Positions 17,902-25,994 of a DNA stretch of 64,000 bases are shown piece by piece (position 1 is the stretch's first letter; each line of letters opens with the position of its first letter). A model generated the notes under the pieces. It saw only the letters and a list, made by a program, of their open reading frames with translations, was not told the origin of the DNA and did not search any database. The DNA is from Pseudactinotalea terrae (GTDB lineage: Bacteria; Actinomycetota; Actinomycetes; Actinomycetales; Beutenbergiaceae), in assembly GCF_009733845.1 (NCBI RefSeq), contig NZ_WNXZ01000004.1, positions 124,001-188,000 of the forward strand. Direction: 5' to 3'. Made by a program: the position numbers and the translations under genes.

Positions 17902-19376
17902 AGCTGGGTCCCGCCCTCGAACGAGCTGAGCGAGGTGTCGTAGCTCTTGTCACCGACCGGGTACATCGAGGTCATCCAGTGGTAGAAGTTGTCGCCGCGA
18001 TCGCGGAGCTGCCGGTACAGGCGCCCGAGGAGGTCGTCACGGATGTCGCGCAGCGCCGGGTCGTCGTAGGCGTTGCGGAGCTCGTGGGGGTCGGCCTGCA
18101 GGTCGTAGAGCTCGTTGACGGAGTCCGGGTTGACCACGACCTTGTACCGGTCGGTCACGAGCATGCGCTGCGGGTAGGGGAAGTGGTGGCCGTGGAACTC
18201 GGCCAGCAGGTCCTCTCGCCAGCGGGTGTCCTCACCGCGCAGCAGGGGCATCAGCGAGGTTCCGTCGACGGCGCGGGCCGGGTCGAGGTCGGCCAGCTCG
18301 AGCACCGTGGCGGTCATGTCGATCAGGTGGACCAGCGCGTCCGAGGACTGCCCCGCGACGCAGTCCGGGATGCTGACGATGCCGGGGATGCGATAGATGT
18401 CCTCGTACATGGCCGGCCCCTTGTCGTGCAGCCGGTGCGCACCGGTGAACTCGCCGTGGTCGGCGGAGAAGAACACGGCGGCGTCGTCGAGGAGCTCGAG
18501 CTCGCGAGCGGCGTCGAGCACGCGGCCGATCTGGGAGTCGACCAGGGTGACGTACCCCCAGTACGCGGCGATCAGCTCGCGGGAGGTCTGCTCCGAGAGG
18601 GTGTCGAACGTCCAGTGCGCGCTGTAGTTGCGCTGCACCGGCGGCTTGCCCTCGAAGGTCTCCGCGATCGAGGCCGGCAGCTCGATGTCGTCCGGGTCGT
18701 ACATCTCCCGGTACTCCTGCGGCAGCACGTACGGCAGGTGCGGGCCGAAGAAGTGGGTGGCGAGGAAGAACGGCCGAGAGCGATCCTCGGCGTAGGAGCG
18801 CAGCAGCTCGATGCTCCGGTCGGCGAGGTAGTGCTCGAACGTGGCCTCCAGCGGCTGGTGCAGCGTCGCCGCGAGCAGGTTGCCCGGCTCGCCGTTGGGG
18901 AAGGTGCCGCGGACCTCGTCGCTGATCCGGTAGGGCGGCAGCCCGCGCTCGTCGAGATAGCGCAGGTAGTCGGGGTGATCGACAGGGTTGTGCCAGCCCG
19001 GCAGGTCCGGCCCGTCGAAGCCGAAGTCGGAGGCCTTGCGGTGCGTCCCGACGTGCCACTTCCCGATCAGCCCCAGCTGGTACCCGGCGGCCGCGAGGTC
19101 CTCGCTGAACGTGTACTGGTCATCGGGCAGGTCCTCGAGGTAGCCGACATTGCGCTCGTAGTTGGCCAGCAGCTTGTGCCGGAACGGTGCCTCGCCGGTC
19201 AGCAGGCTCGCGCGCGCCGGGGTGCAGATCGCTGACGGCGTGTAGCAGCGGTCGAACCTCGTCCCGCCGGCAGCGAGCGCGTCGAGGTTCGGCGTCCGAA
19301 CCGCGGCGTTGCCGTAGCAGCCGAGGGTGTCGGTCCGGTGCTGGTCGGTGAGGAAGAACAGGACGTTGCGTGCCAT
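17898..19376 (-). CDS. Sulfatase (Cys-type, formylglycine-dependent)
   Basis: 492-residue type I sulfatase. The active-site motif C51-T-P-A-R55 followed by ASLLTG is the substrate for conversion of Cys51 to formylglycine. Metal-binding landmarks are FFLTDQHRTD near the N-terminus and SADHGEFTGAHRLHDKG in the second half. No signal peptide is seen, suggesting a cytoplasmic enzyme acting on imported sugar sulfates. A formylglycine-generating enzyme is required and is not in the window. GAGAGG precedes the ATG. It is 27 bp downstream of the ROK gene and coupled to the binding-protein gene. Confidence 0.92.
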   Translation of the reverse strand: MARNVLFFLTDQHRTDTLGCYGNAAVRTPNLDALAAGGTRFDRCYTPSAICTPARASLLTGEAPFRHKLLANYERNVGYLEDLPDDQYTFSEDLAAAGYQLGLIGKWHVGTHRKASDFGFDGPDLPGWHNPVDHPDYLRYLDERGLPPYRISDEVRGTFPNGEPGNLLAATLHQPLEATFEHYLADRSIELLRSYAEDRSRPFFLATHFFGPHLPYVLPQEYREMYDPDDIELPASIAETFEGKPPVQRNYSAHWTFDTLSEQTSRELIAAYWGYVTLVDSQIGRVLDAARELELLDDAAVFFSADHGEFTGAHRLHDKGPAMYEDIYRIPGIVSIPDCVAGQSSDALVHLIDMTATVLELADLDPARAVDGTSLMPLLRGEDTRWREDLLAEFHGHHFPYPQRMLVTDRYKVVVNPDSVNELYDLQADPHELRNAYDDPALRDIRDDLLGRLYRQLRDRGDNFYHWMTSMYPVGDKSYDTSLSSFEGGTQL

Positions 19377-19403
19377 GAGGCCTCTCGGGTGGGTGCGTCG
19401 CGG

Positions 19404-20549
19404 TCAGGACGCGGCTGTGGTGGTCAGTGGTAGCGGGAGGTTCGGGTCGCGCAGCAGGGCGCCGATGCCGCCCAGCGCACCTGCCGGCTGGCCGAGCTGA
19501 GCCAGGTGCAGCCGCGGTGGTTCGGCGCCGCTGGGCAGCGTGTGGCGGGCGAGCGAGGACCGCAGCGGTGCGAGTAGCTGCTCGCCGAGCGTCGTCAGCT
19601 CGCCGGCGATCACGGTGTCGGCGACGTCGAGAGTGGTGCAGGCGCCCGCCAGCACCCGGCCCGCCGCCTCCGCGGCGCGGACCACGGCCGTCTCGGCGCG
19701 CCGGTCGCCGGCGGCCAGGGCTGCGACCAGCAGATCGAGGTCGGTCACGCCGGCGGCGTCGAGCAGAGCCTGTCGCCCCGCGACCGCCTCCAGGCAGCCG
19801 ACCTTGCCGCAGCGGCAGGGGAGCTGCTCGTCGGTGACGTTCACGTGGCCCAGCTCGCCGGCGAGGTTCCGCGCTCCCAGGCGCATCACGCCGTCGAGGA
19901 TCACGGCTCCGCCGACCCCGGCGGCCAAGCGCAGGTAGACGACGTCGCGCAGGCCCCGTGCGACACCCCAGACGTGCTCGGCGAGCCCGGCGAGCCGGGT
20001 GTTGTTCTCGAGGTGGATCGGCACCCCGAAGCTGCGCTGCAGCTCGTCACGGGTGTCGGCCACGACCGTCTCGCGGTGGGCGATCGACCCGGCGACCCCG
20101 ACCCCGATCCCGAGCAGCCGCGGCGTGCCGCGGGTGGCGAGCAGCGATCGGACCATCGCGGCAGCGGTGCGGGTGCGGTCGGGCCAGGGGGTGGCGGCGT
20201 CGCACCGCATCGTCCTCGTGCCGACCACCACGTGGGCGGCATCGGCGGCGGCCACCGTGACGTGCGTGTGCCCCAGATCGACGCCGACGATCAGCCCGAC
20301 GTTCGGGTTCAGGGTGACCAGCTCGGGCCGGCGCCCGGTGCGTCGACGCGGTGCGCTGCCGGTGGTCACGCCCAGGGCGCCGGAGGCGAGCAGGTCACGG
20401 GTGAGCGTGGAGACCGTGGCCCTGGACAGCCCGAGCGCCTGCGCGAGCGCGGCGCGATCGGTCGCTCCGTGGGCCCGCAGGTGGTCCAGCAGCTGGGCCT
20501 CGTGGGCCTCGCGGCGGCCTCGGCTCGGGTGCTCGCGTCGTTGATGCAC
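19404..20549 (-). CDS. ROK family transcriptional repressor
   Basis: 381-residue regulator with an N-terminal winged helix (ATDRAALAQALGLSRATVSTLTRDLLASG) followed by the ROK sugar-kinase-like domain. ATP/sugar motifs are VGVDLGHTHVTVAAAD, GVGVAGSI and LENNTRLAGLAE. The zinc motif is CRCGKVGCLEA. It heads the operon with the sulfatase, importer and GH51 genes and probably represses it until a sugar ligand binds. A perfect 15-bp dyad lies 41 bp upstream of the GTG start. The start is GTG at 20547-20549; no strong Shine-Dalgarno is visible. Confidence 0.92.
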   Translation of the reverse strand: MHQRREHPSRGRREAHEAQLLDHLRAHGATDRAALAQALGLSRATVSTLTRDLLASGALGVTTGSAPRRRTGRRPELVTLNPNVGLIVGVDLGHTHVTVAAADAAHVVVGTRTMRCDAATPWPDRTRTAAAMVRSLLATRGTPRLLGIGVGVAGSIAHRETVVADTRDELQRSFGVPIHLENNTRLAGLAEHVWGVARGLRDVVYLRLAAGVGGAVILDGVMRLGARNLAGELGHVNVTDEQLPCRCGKVGCLEAVAGRQALLDAAGVTDLDLLVAALAAGDRRAETAVVRAAEAAGRVLAGACTTLDVADTVIAGELTTLGEQLLAPLRSSLARHTLPSGAEPPRLHLAQLGQPAGALGGIGALLRDPNLPLPLTTTAAS

Positions 20550-20589
20550 ACCGCATGGTCGGATGCCCGGCGCTAATGCGTCAACATGT

Positions 20590-20604
20590 GACAGAACTTC
20601 TGTC
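20590..20604. promoter_or_regulatory. Candidate ROK operator (GACAGAA-C-TTCTGTC)
   Basis: Perfect 15-bp palindrome GACAGAACTTCTGTC. A half-site GACAGAAC repeats at 20623-20630. It lies in the 173-bp gap between the divergent ROK and kinase genes, beside a minus-strand TTGACG (20579-20584) that could be the ROK -35 element. Position suggests autoregulation; an effect on the kinase gene is also possible. Confidence 0.5.
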
Positions 20605-20722
20605 GGGGTGAGCCGTCAGGTCGACAGAACAGGCCCGACTGCGCTTGTCGGTGCCCGAGGACCCCTGCGTGGCGGGAACGGAATACCCTCGGGGCAAGGG
20701 TGGACGGCGAGGGAGGGCGCAC

Positions 20723-22381
20723 GTGGCAGACGACGACTGGGCACCTGCCGCCGGCAGCGCGCTCGAGGAGGTCGCCGGGACCGGCTCGGAGCCGAGTCGG
20801 AGCATCGAGGTCCCCGGCTACACCGACCTTCGCGAGGTCGCCCGCGGCGGCGACTCGATCGTCTATCGGGCACGGCAGCTCAGCGTCGACCGCGACGTCG
20901 CGATCAAGGTCATCCAGGTGACCGACCCCGGGGCCGCGACCCGTTTCGAGCGCGAGCTCGCGATCACGCTGCGGCTCGGCCGGCAGCACCCCCACATCGT
21001 CACGGTCCTCGACACCACCACCGCCGCCGGCGGCGAGCCCTGCCTGATCATGGAGTTCCACGACCTCGGCTCGTTGCACGACCGGCTTCGCGACACCGGT
21101 CCGCTGCCCACCTCGGACGTGGTGACCGCCGGCACCGCGGTGGCTGACGCGCTCGCGTTCGCGCATGCGCACGGGGTGCTGCACCGCGACGTGAAGCCAC
21201 AGAACATCCTCGTGCTGCCCACCTCGTACGTGCTCTCGGACTTCGGTATTGCCCGCATGGCCGACGCCGGTCACACCGCGACCCTCGAACGCTTCAGCTA
21301 CCGGCACGCGAGCCCGCAGGTCCTCGACGGTCTGCCGCCGACGGAGGCCGACGACGTCTGGTCCCTCGGCTCCACGCTGTTCACGCTCCTCGACGGCCGC
21401 GCCCCGTTCGCCTCCCTCGAGCCCGGCGAGGACACCGCGCTGTCCTATCTTCGCCGCGTCCGCACGGGCGAGCGCCGCACGCTCTCCCGCGACGACGTCC
21501 CGCCCGAGCTCGTCTCCTTCATCGACGACTGCCTCGTGGCGGACCGCGACCAGCGGCTCGGCACCGCCGCCCAGGCACTGCGCCGCCTCCGCCGCATACG
21601 CACCGAGGACCGCTCCTGGAACCCGGCGCCTGCGGGGCTGGAGGAGGCGGACGTCGCCACCAGCCCCCGGACCGAGCACGAGCACGATGGCGAGCTCGAG
21701 CAGGTCGCTGCCGAGCCGGAGTCCGTCGCGTGGGCTCCCGCGACCGGGGGAGCCGAGCGGTCCGAGGGTGACGAACCCTCCCCGGTGGCACCCTCGGTGC
21801 TCGCGCACGTGGTGCAGCAACCCTCCCGGCCTGCTGCGGAACCCGACGCCGAGCACACCGGCCTCGCGCCGCAGCCTCCCGAGGAGGACCCCGAGAGCAG
21901 TGACGCCGGCGGCGGGACGTGGCGGCGGGTCGCGGCCTTCATCGGCGGGGCGCTGCTCGTCGGGGCGGCGATCGGCGTGGGCTCGGCGATCATCCAGAAC
22001 ATGCGGGCGGCCGGCGAGCAGCCCACGGACGACGTGACCAGCAGCGACCCGGTACCGACCGAGGGGCAGTCGGGCGGCACCGTCAACATCCAGGTGCTCG
22101 ACCCGGCGCTCTCGCCACGGCAGCTGACGATCGACCAGGACAACGGCACCTCGGTCCAGCTGAGCTGGACGGCTCCCGAGCAGCCCGTGGATCTCTACAC
22201 GGTGATCGAGATGGCGGACCGTGACGACCTCGAGGACCCGATCGCGCTGGACTCGCTGGCGCCGCCGCTGTTCCAGACCACGATCGAGGGGCGCGACCCC
22301 GACGGCACCGAGTGCTTCGCCGTCGTCGGGCTGATCAGCGCGACCCAGGAGGCGGGGATGTCCGAGATCGTGTGCCGCTGA
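20723..22381 (+). CDS. Membrane Ser/Thr protein kinase (Hanks type) with FN3-like ectodomain
   Basis: 552-residue one-pass kinase. The kinase domain spans about residues 34-290: glycine loop VARGGDSIVYRA, Lys62 in VAIK, catalytic HRDVKPQN with Asp156, DFG at 173-175, and SPQ in place of the usual APE. An acidic Pro-rich linker leads to a transmembrane helix at about 402-424. The ectodomain (about 455-552) looks like one FN3 fold (VQLSWTAPEQPVDLYTV) with two Cys, instead of PASTA repeats. The frame is open further upstream, but GTG at 20723 has GGGAGGG 5 bases before it. The gene converges on the transglutaminase-like gene with a 31-bp gap and probably serves the type VII-like operon. Confidence 0.92.
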   Translation: MADDDWAPAAGSALEEVAGTGSEPSRSIEVPGYTDLREVARGGDSIVYRARQLSVDRDVAIKVIQVTDPGAATRFERELAITLRLGRQHPHIVTVLDTTTAAGGEPCLIMEFHDLGSLHDRLRDTGPLPTSDVVTAGTAVADALAFAHAHGVLHRDVKPQNILVLPTSYVLSDFGIARMADAGHTATLERFSYRHASPQVLDGLPPTEADDVWSLGSTLFTLLDGRAPFASLEPGEDTALSYLRRVRTGERRTLSRDDVPPELVSFIDDCLVADRDQRLGTAAQALRRLRRIRTEDRSWNPAPAGLEEADVATSPRTEHEHDGELEQVAAEPESVAWAPATGGAERSEGDEPSPVAPSVLAHVVQQPSRPAAEPDAEHTGLAPQPPEEDPESSDAGGGTWRRVAAFIGGALLVGAAIGVGSAIIQNMRAAGEQPTDDVTSSDPVPTEGQSGGTVNIQVLDPALSPRQLTIDQDNGTSVQLSWTAPEQPVDLYTVIEMADRDDLEDPIALDSLAPPLFQTTIEGRDPDGTECFAVVGLISATQEAGMSEIVCR

Positions 22382-22412
22382 CGGGTTCGACGGCGGACAG
22401 GCGCCGCGTTCC

Positions 22413-24584
22413 TCAGCGGCGCCAGACCCGCGGCGAGAACCACCAGAGGGCGCGCCGCCACCAGGCCGAGCGACGTCGCAGACCTGAGACGACCTCACGG
22501 CTGAGCGCCCACGCGGCGGACTGATCAGCGGGCTGGGCCTGCGCCGGCGCGAACGCCTGGGCCTCGGCGCGCTCCGCGAGCGCGAGCGCGGCCGGTGCCA
22601 CCGGGGCAGGGAGCGACGCGGCGAGATCCGGCGCCGTCGCACCGCGTGGGGGTGGCGCACCGGCCAGCCGCATCGCGTCCTCGACGTGCGCCCAGGCACC
22701 GGGCTCGCCCGCGCGACGCCAGCGGGAGGTACGGACCGTGCGCGCGATCGCCAGCCCGAGCACGCCGAGCAGTGCGAGGACGAGCGGGATCACGGCGAGC
22801 ACGAGCGGCAGCGAGCTCCGCTCCTCGCCCTCCTCGCCGTCGATGACCTGGTGGTCGGTGCCGGCCTCGGTGGGGTCGGGCTCAGGGTCGTCACCGCCCT
22901 CACCCTCGGCCTCGGGCGTGGGCAGCTCCGTCGAGATCGCCGAGTCCGGGCTGGGGTCGACGGCGACCCATCCGACCCGCGAGAGGTACACCTCGGCCCA
23001 GACCCGAGCATCCTCGCCGTGCACCACGGCGGTCCCGGCGGCGTCGGCGGGCGGGACCTGGAACCCGACGACCAGCCGGGTGGGGATCCCGAGGGTGCGG
23101 GCGAGCATCGCGAACGACGCGGCGAACTGCTCGCTGGTGCCGACCTGGCCGCCCTCCTCCGGGCTTGCGGACAGGAACTGCCACAGCCGCGCGTAGGAGG
23201 ATCCCGACCGGGCGCCGTGGTCGAGCACGCGCTCCTGGCCGGTGGCATCGGTGCGCAGCGTGTCGTTCCGCACGGCGTCGGCCAGCAGCGACACCTGCTC
23301 CCAGCGGCTCGAGACACCACCGGTGATCTGGCGGGCGACCTCACCGAAGACCGGCGGTACACGCGGGAGCTCGAGGTACCGCTCGATGTCGGCGGCCTGC
23401 GGGACGCTGGCGGTGCCGATCTCTGCCGGGGTGGAGGCGCCGATCGTGCTGGTGATCGTGGCGGCGGTGTCCGCGCTCGGCCAGCCGCCGGGGATGACCA
23501 GCGTGCCGGTGTCGAGGTCGAGGAGGGTCGAGACGCCGGTGACGTCGGTCGCGGTCCCGGCCGCCGGGAGCCACGCCTCGGCGTACTGGCCGGCCATGAT
23601 CGTGTAGGTCGCGGTGCGGGTCCGTGCCGCTGGCGCGGTGTCGGGCTCGGCGACGACGCCGACCGGGCGGAGCCGGGCATCGAGGGTCCACGCGACGCCG
23701 GTGTAGTCGGGCAGCACGACCGCGGACAGCAGCGTGGGCAGCGCGCCCTCGACCTGGGTGACCGAGAACAGCTCGGTGTCGGGCGACTGGGCCCACACCG
23801 CTGCCTGCGGGACCGGGTTCGCGGCGTCGGTGGGCAGCTGGGGTGGTGGGACGAGGGTGCGCGGCTCGAACGAGGAGGCGGTCGGGACCGCGACGGCGGT
23901 CAGCGCGAACGTCGCCACCACGGTCGCCACGAGCGCCGGCAGCAGCACCCCGCGGCGGCGGCGCAGCTCGGTCGACCTGGCGCGCGTGGAGCTGCCGACG
24001 GTCGGTCGTTCGGTCGCGGGCAGCAGCACCCAGCCCACCAGCAGCGCCAGCGCGGTCGCGAGCGCGGAGGTGCCGATCACGTCACCGCGCCCCGCCGTGA
24101 GCAGAGCGCCGGCGATGTGCAGGGTCGCGGCACCGATCAGCGGCGCCACCCCGGCGCGCCTGCCCCCGACCGCCGCGAGCGCGACCCCGAGCCCGACGAT
24201 CCAGACCAGCAGCGCCGCCGGCACCAGCAGCGAGGGGTCGGGCGGTGCGGGCCGGGGTGCGGTCAGCAGCCGTGGCACCGCGTCGATCAGCGGGCCGAGC
24301 GCACTGAGGCCGGGACTGCCGCGCCAGGCGGGCAGCATCCCGCTCGAGGGGTCCACGCGGTCGGCGAAGACCAGCGCGACCACCACGCCGACGATCAGCC
24401 CCGCCGTCGCCGACGTCCATCGCGGCACCCGCGCGAGACGCCCGAGGGCGGCGAGCCCGAACGGCAGCACCGCGCAGGCGGCGAGCACGGCGAACGCCCA
24501 GCCGGCCGCGTAGCCGGCGGCGAGCGGTGGCAGCGCGGTCAGCAGCACGACCGCCGCCCAGATGACGGGGGCGAGTTTCTTCAT
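22413..24584 (-). CDS. Transglutaminase-fold membrane protein, predicted inactive
   Basis: 723-residue protein with several N-terminal transmembrane segments (MKKLAPVIWAAVVLLTALPP onwards), an external transglutaminase-like domain and a C-terminal transmembrane helix (LPLVLAVIPLVLALLGVLGLAI) followed by a cytoplasmic tail. The core aligns as GTSEQFAASFAMLARTLGIP, where the family's Cys is Ser484, and RVWAEVYL, where the catalytic His is Arg527. Only the Asp (about 543) remains. It is therefore probably a structural or binding module. Codons before 24584 run through the palindromic repeat and are excluded. It is the last gene of the MoxR-DUF58-transglutaminase string. Confidence 0.88.
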   Translation of the reverse strand: MKKLAPVIWAAVVLLTALPPLAAGYAAGWAFAVLAACAVLPFGLAALGRLARVPRWTSATAGLIVGVVVALVFADRVDPSSGMLPAWRGSPGLSALGPLIDAVPRLLTAPRPAPPDPSLLVPAALLVWIVGLGVALAAVGGRRAGVAPLIGAATLHIAGALLTAGRGDVIGTSALATALALLVGWVLLPATERPTVGSSTRARSTELRRRRGVLLPALVATVVATFALTAVAVPTASSFEPRTLVPPPQLPTDAANPVPQAAVWAQSPDTELFSVTQVEGALPTLLSAVVLPDYTGVAWTLDARLRPVGVVAEPDTAPAARTRTATYTIMAGQYAEAWLPAAGTATDVTGVSTLLDLDTGTLVIPGGWPSADTAATITSTIGASTPAEIGTASVPQAADIERYLELPRVPPVFGEVARQITGGVSSRWEQVSLLADAVRNDTLRTDATGQERVLDHGARSGSSYARLWQFLSASPEEGGQVGTSEQFAASFAMLARTLGIPTRLVVGFQVPPADAAGTAVVHGEDARVWAEVYLSRVGWVAVDPSPDSAISTELPTPEAEGEGGDDPEPDPTEAGTDHQVIDGEEGEERSSLPLVLAVIPLVLALLGVLGLAIARTVRTSRWRRAGEPGAWAHVEDAMRLAGAPPPRGATAPDLAASLPAPVAPAALALAERAEAQAFAPAQAQPADQSAAWALSREVVSGLRRRSAWWRRALWWFSPRVWRR

Positions 24585-24601
24585 CGCGGCCCCCCATCGC
24601 C

Positions 24602-24667
24602 GAGTGCGCACATCCACGGTGAACTCGCACTCTGCACGGTGCGATCTCGCGGTGGATGTGCGCACTC
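24602..24667. repeat. Family-1 palindromic intergenic repeat, copy A
   Basis: Perfect 16-bp arms GAGTGCGCACATCCAC (24602-24617) and its complement (24652-24667), with an inner stem TCGCAC/GTGCGA (24625-24630, 24639-24644). It fills the gap between the DUF58 stop and the transglutaminase-like start. The same sequence recurs at 25872-25939 and 47794-47863. Confidence 0.85.
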
Positions 24668-24678
24668 GCGCGGGCCGA

Positions 24679-25842
24679 TCACCGCGCGACCGCCGATCGC
24701 CAGGCGTGCACGAGCTCCTCGGCGCGGGGGCCGCGCAGCACGGTGATGCCGCGGCTGGCGCTGACGAGGTGCTCCGGCTCGTGGTCGACGATCGCGATGA
24801 TGCCCACCGGGGCGGCGGCTGCGTCGGAGAGCAGCGGCGCGAGGGCGGCCTGGGCGCCGGTGACGATCACGAAGATGTCGGGCGACCCGCTGAGCTGGTG
24901 GGCGCCGGTGCCGCCCTCGGCCGTGGCCTGCACGGTCGCGAGCCGGCCCAGCAGCTCGGGCTCGAGACCGGTGGCGACGGCGGTCGGCGGGCTCGTCGTG
25001 GTGACGTCGATGCTGCCGCTGAAGGTCACCACGCGGCTGGGGCTGCGCGAGGCGGCCGCGGTGGCGAGCAGCGAGGCGGCGACGTCGACCGCCTCCTCGA
25101 AGCCCTCGCCGTCGTAGCTGGTGGCGCGGTCGTCGAGGAGCACCGTCAGGTGCGGTGCGGAGGGGTCGGCGTCCTCGCGGATCATGAGCGAGCCGCGCCG
25201 GGCGGAGGTGGCCCAGTGGAGTCGGCGCAGGTCGTCGCCGGGAAGGTACTCGCGCAGCCCGGTGAGGTCGGTGCCGCCGTGGGCGATGCGCTCGTCGGCG
25301 CCGATGTGGCCGCGGCGGGTGCCGGCCGGCAGCGACAGGGCGTCGAGGACGCGGGGTTCGACGAGCACGGTGGTGCGGTCGCCGTAGGTCTGCTTGACCT
25401 CGGCGAGGTCGGCGAGGGCGTAGCGGTGCAGGATCAGCGGGCCGAAGCTGATCTCGCCGCGCCTGCTGGTGGGGATGGGGAGGTCGGTGTGCTCCTGGGC
25501 CCCGGGGGCCAGCCGGGGGAGGTCGAAGGGGAGGTCCAGGCCGCCCACGCGGTCGTGACCGGAGGCGGTGATCGGCAGCCACGTCGAGGCGTTGCGGACC
25601 ACCACGGTGGCGGCGCAGTCCGCCAGCCGCGGCACCCGGGCGGGCTTGACGGTGCGCGAGATCCGCACCGGTACCGGGACCGCCACCCCGACCAGGGCGG
25701 CGAGCAGGGCGACGCCCAGCGCCAGCCCCAGACCGACGAGCCCGGGGTAGGAGGCCCACAGCCCGAACCCCAGCAGCACCGAGGCGCACGCCAGCACCGC
25801 CGCCCCCCGGCGGGTCAGCCGCAGCCCGGTCAGCGCGCCCAT
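24679..25842 (-). CDS. DUF58 domain protein
   Basis: 387-residue protein. Two N-terminal transmembrane segments (GAAVLACASVLLGFGLWASY and the following one) are followed by a cytoplasmic DUF58 domain with the signature GDDLRRLHWATSARRGSLMI and a von Willebrand A-like stretch LTVLLDDRATSYDGEGFEEAVD. DUF58 proteins are regular partners of MoxR ATPases and transglutaminase-like proteins, as here. ATG at 25840-25842 has GGAGGG 8 bases upstream; 22 extra codons in the open frame come from the palindromic repeat. Its molecular role is not established. Confidence 0.92.
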   Translation of the reverse strand: MGALTGLRLTRRGAAVLACASVLLGFGLWASYPGLVGLGLALGVALLAALVGVAVPVPVRISRTVKPARVPRLADCAATVVVRNASTWLPITASGHDRVGGLDLPFDLPRLAPGAQEHTDLPIPTSRRGEISFGPLILHRYALADLAEVKQTYGDRTTVLVEPRVLDALSLPAGTRRGHIGADERIAHGGTDLTGLREYLPGDDLRRLHWATSARRGSLMIREDADPSAPHLTVLLDDRATSYDGEGFEEAVDVAASLLATAAASRSPSRVVTFSGSIDVTTTSPPTAVATGLEPELLGRLATVQATAEGGTGAHQLSGSPDIFVIVTGAQAALAPLLSDAAAAPVGIIAIVDHEPEHLVSASRGITVLRGPRAEELVHAWRSAVAR

Positions 25843-25871
25843 CGCCCAGCCCTCCGGCTCGCCGTCGGCCG

Positions 25872-25939
25872 TGAGTGCGCACATCCACGGTGAGAGCGCA
25901 CACCGCACGGTGCGGTCTCACCGTGGATGTGCGCACTCA
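25872..25939. repeat. Family-1 palindromic intergenic repeat, copy B
   Basis: The most perfect copy: 24-bp arms 25872-25895 and 25916-25939 are exact reverse complements, beginning TGAGTGCGCACATCCACGG. The interior ACCGCAC-G-GTGCGGT (25902-25916) is a second dyad. It sits between the MoxR stop and the DUF58 ribosome-binding site. Confidence 0.88.
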
Positions 25940-25994
25940 GCGGGAGACGGCGGCGCGCCGAATGCGGGTGCGGGGACATGGGTGGCGTCCCCGC

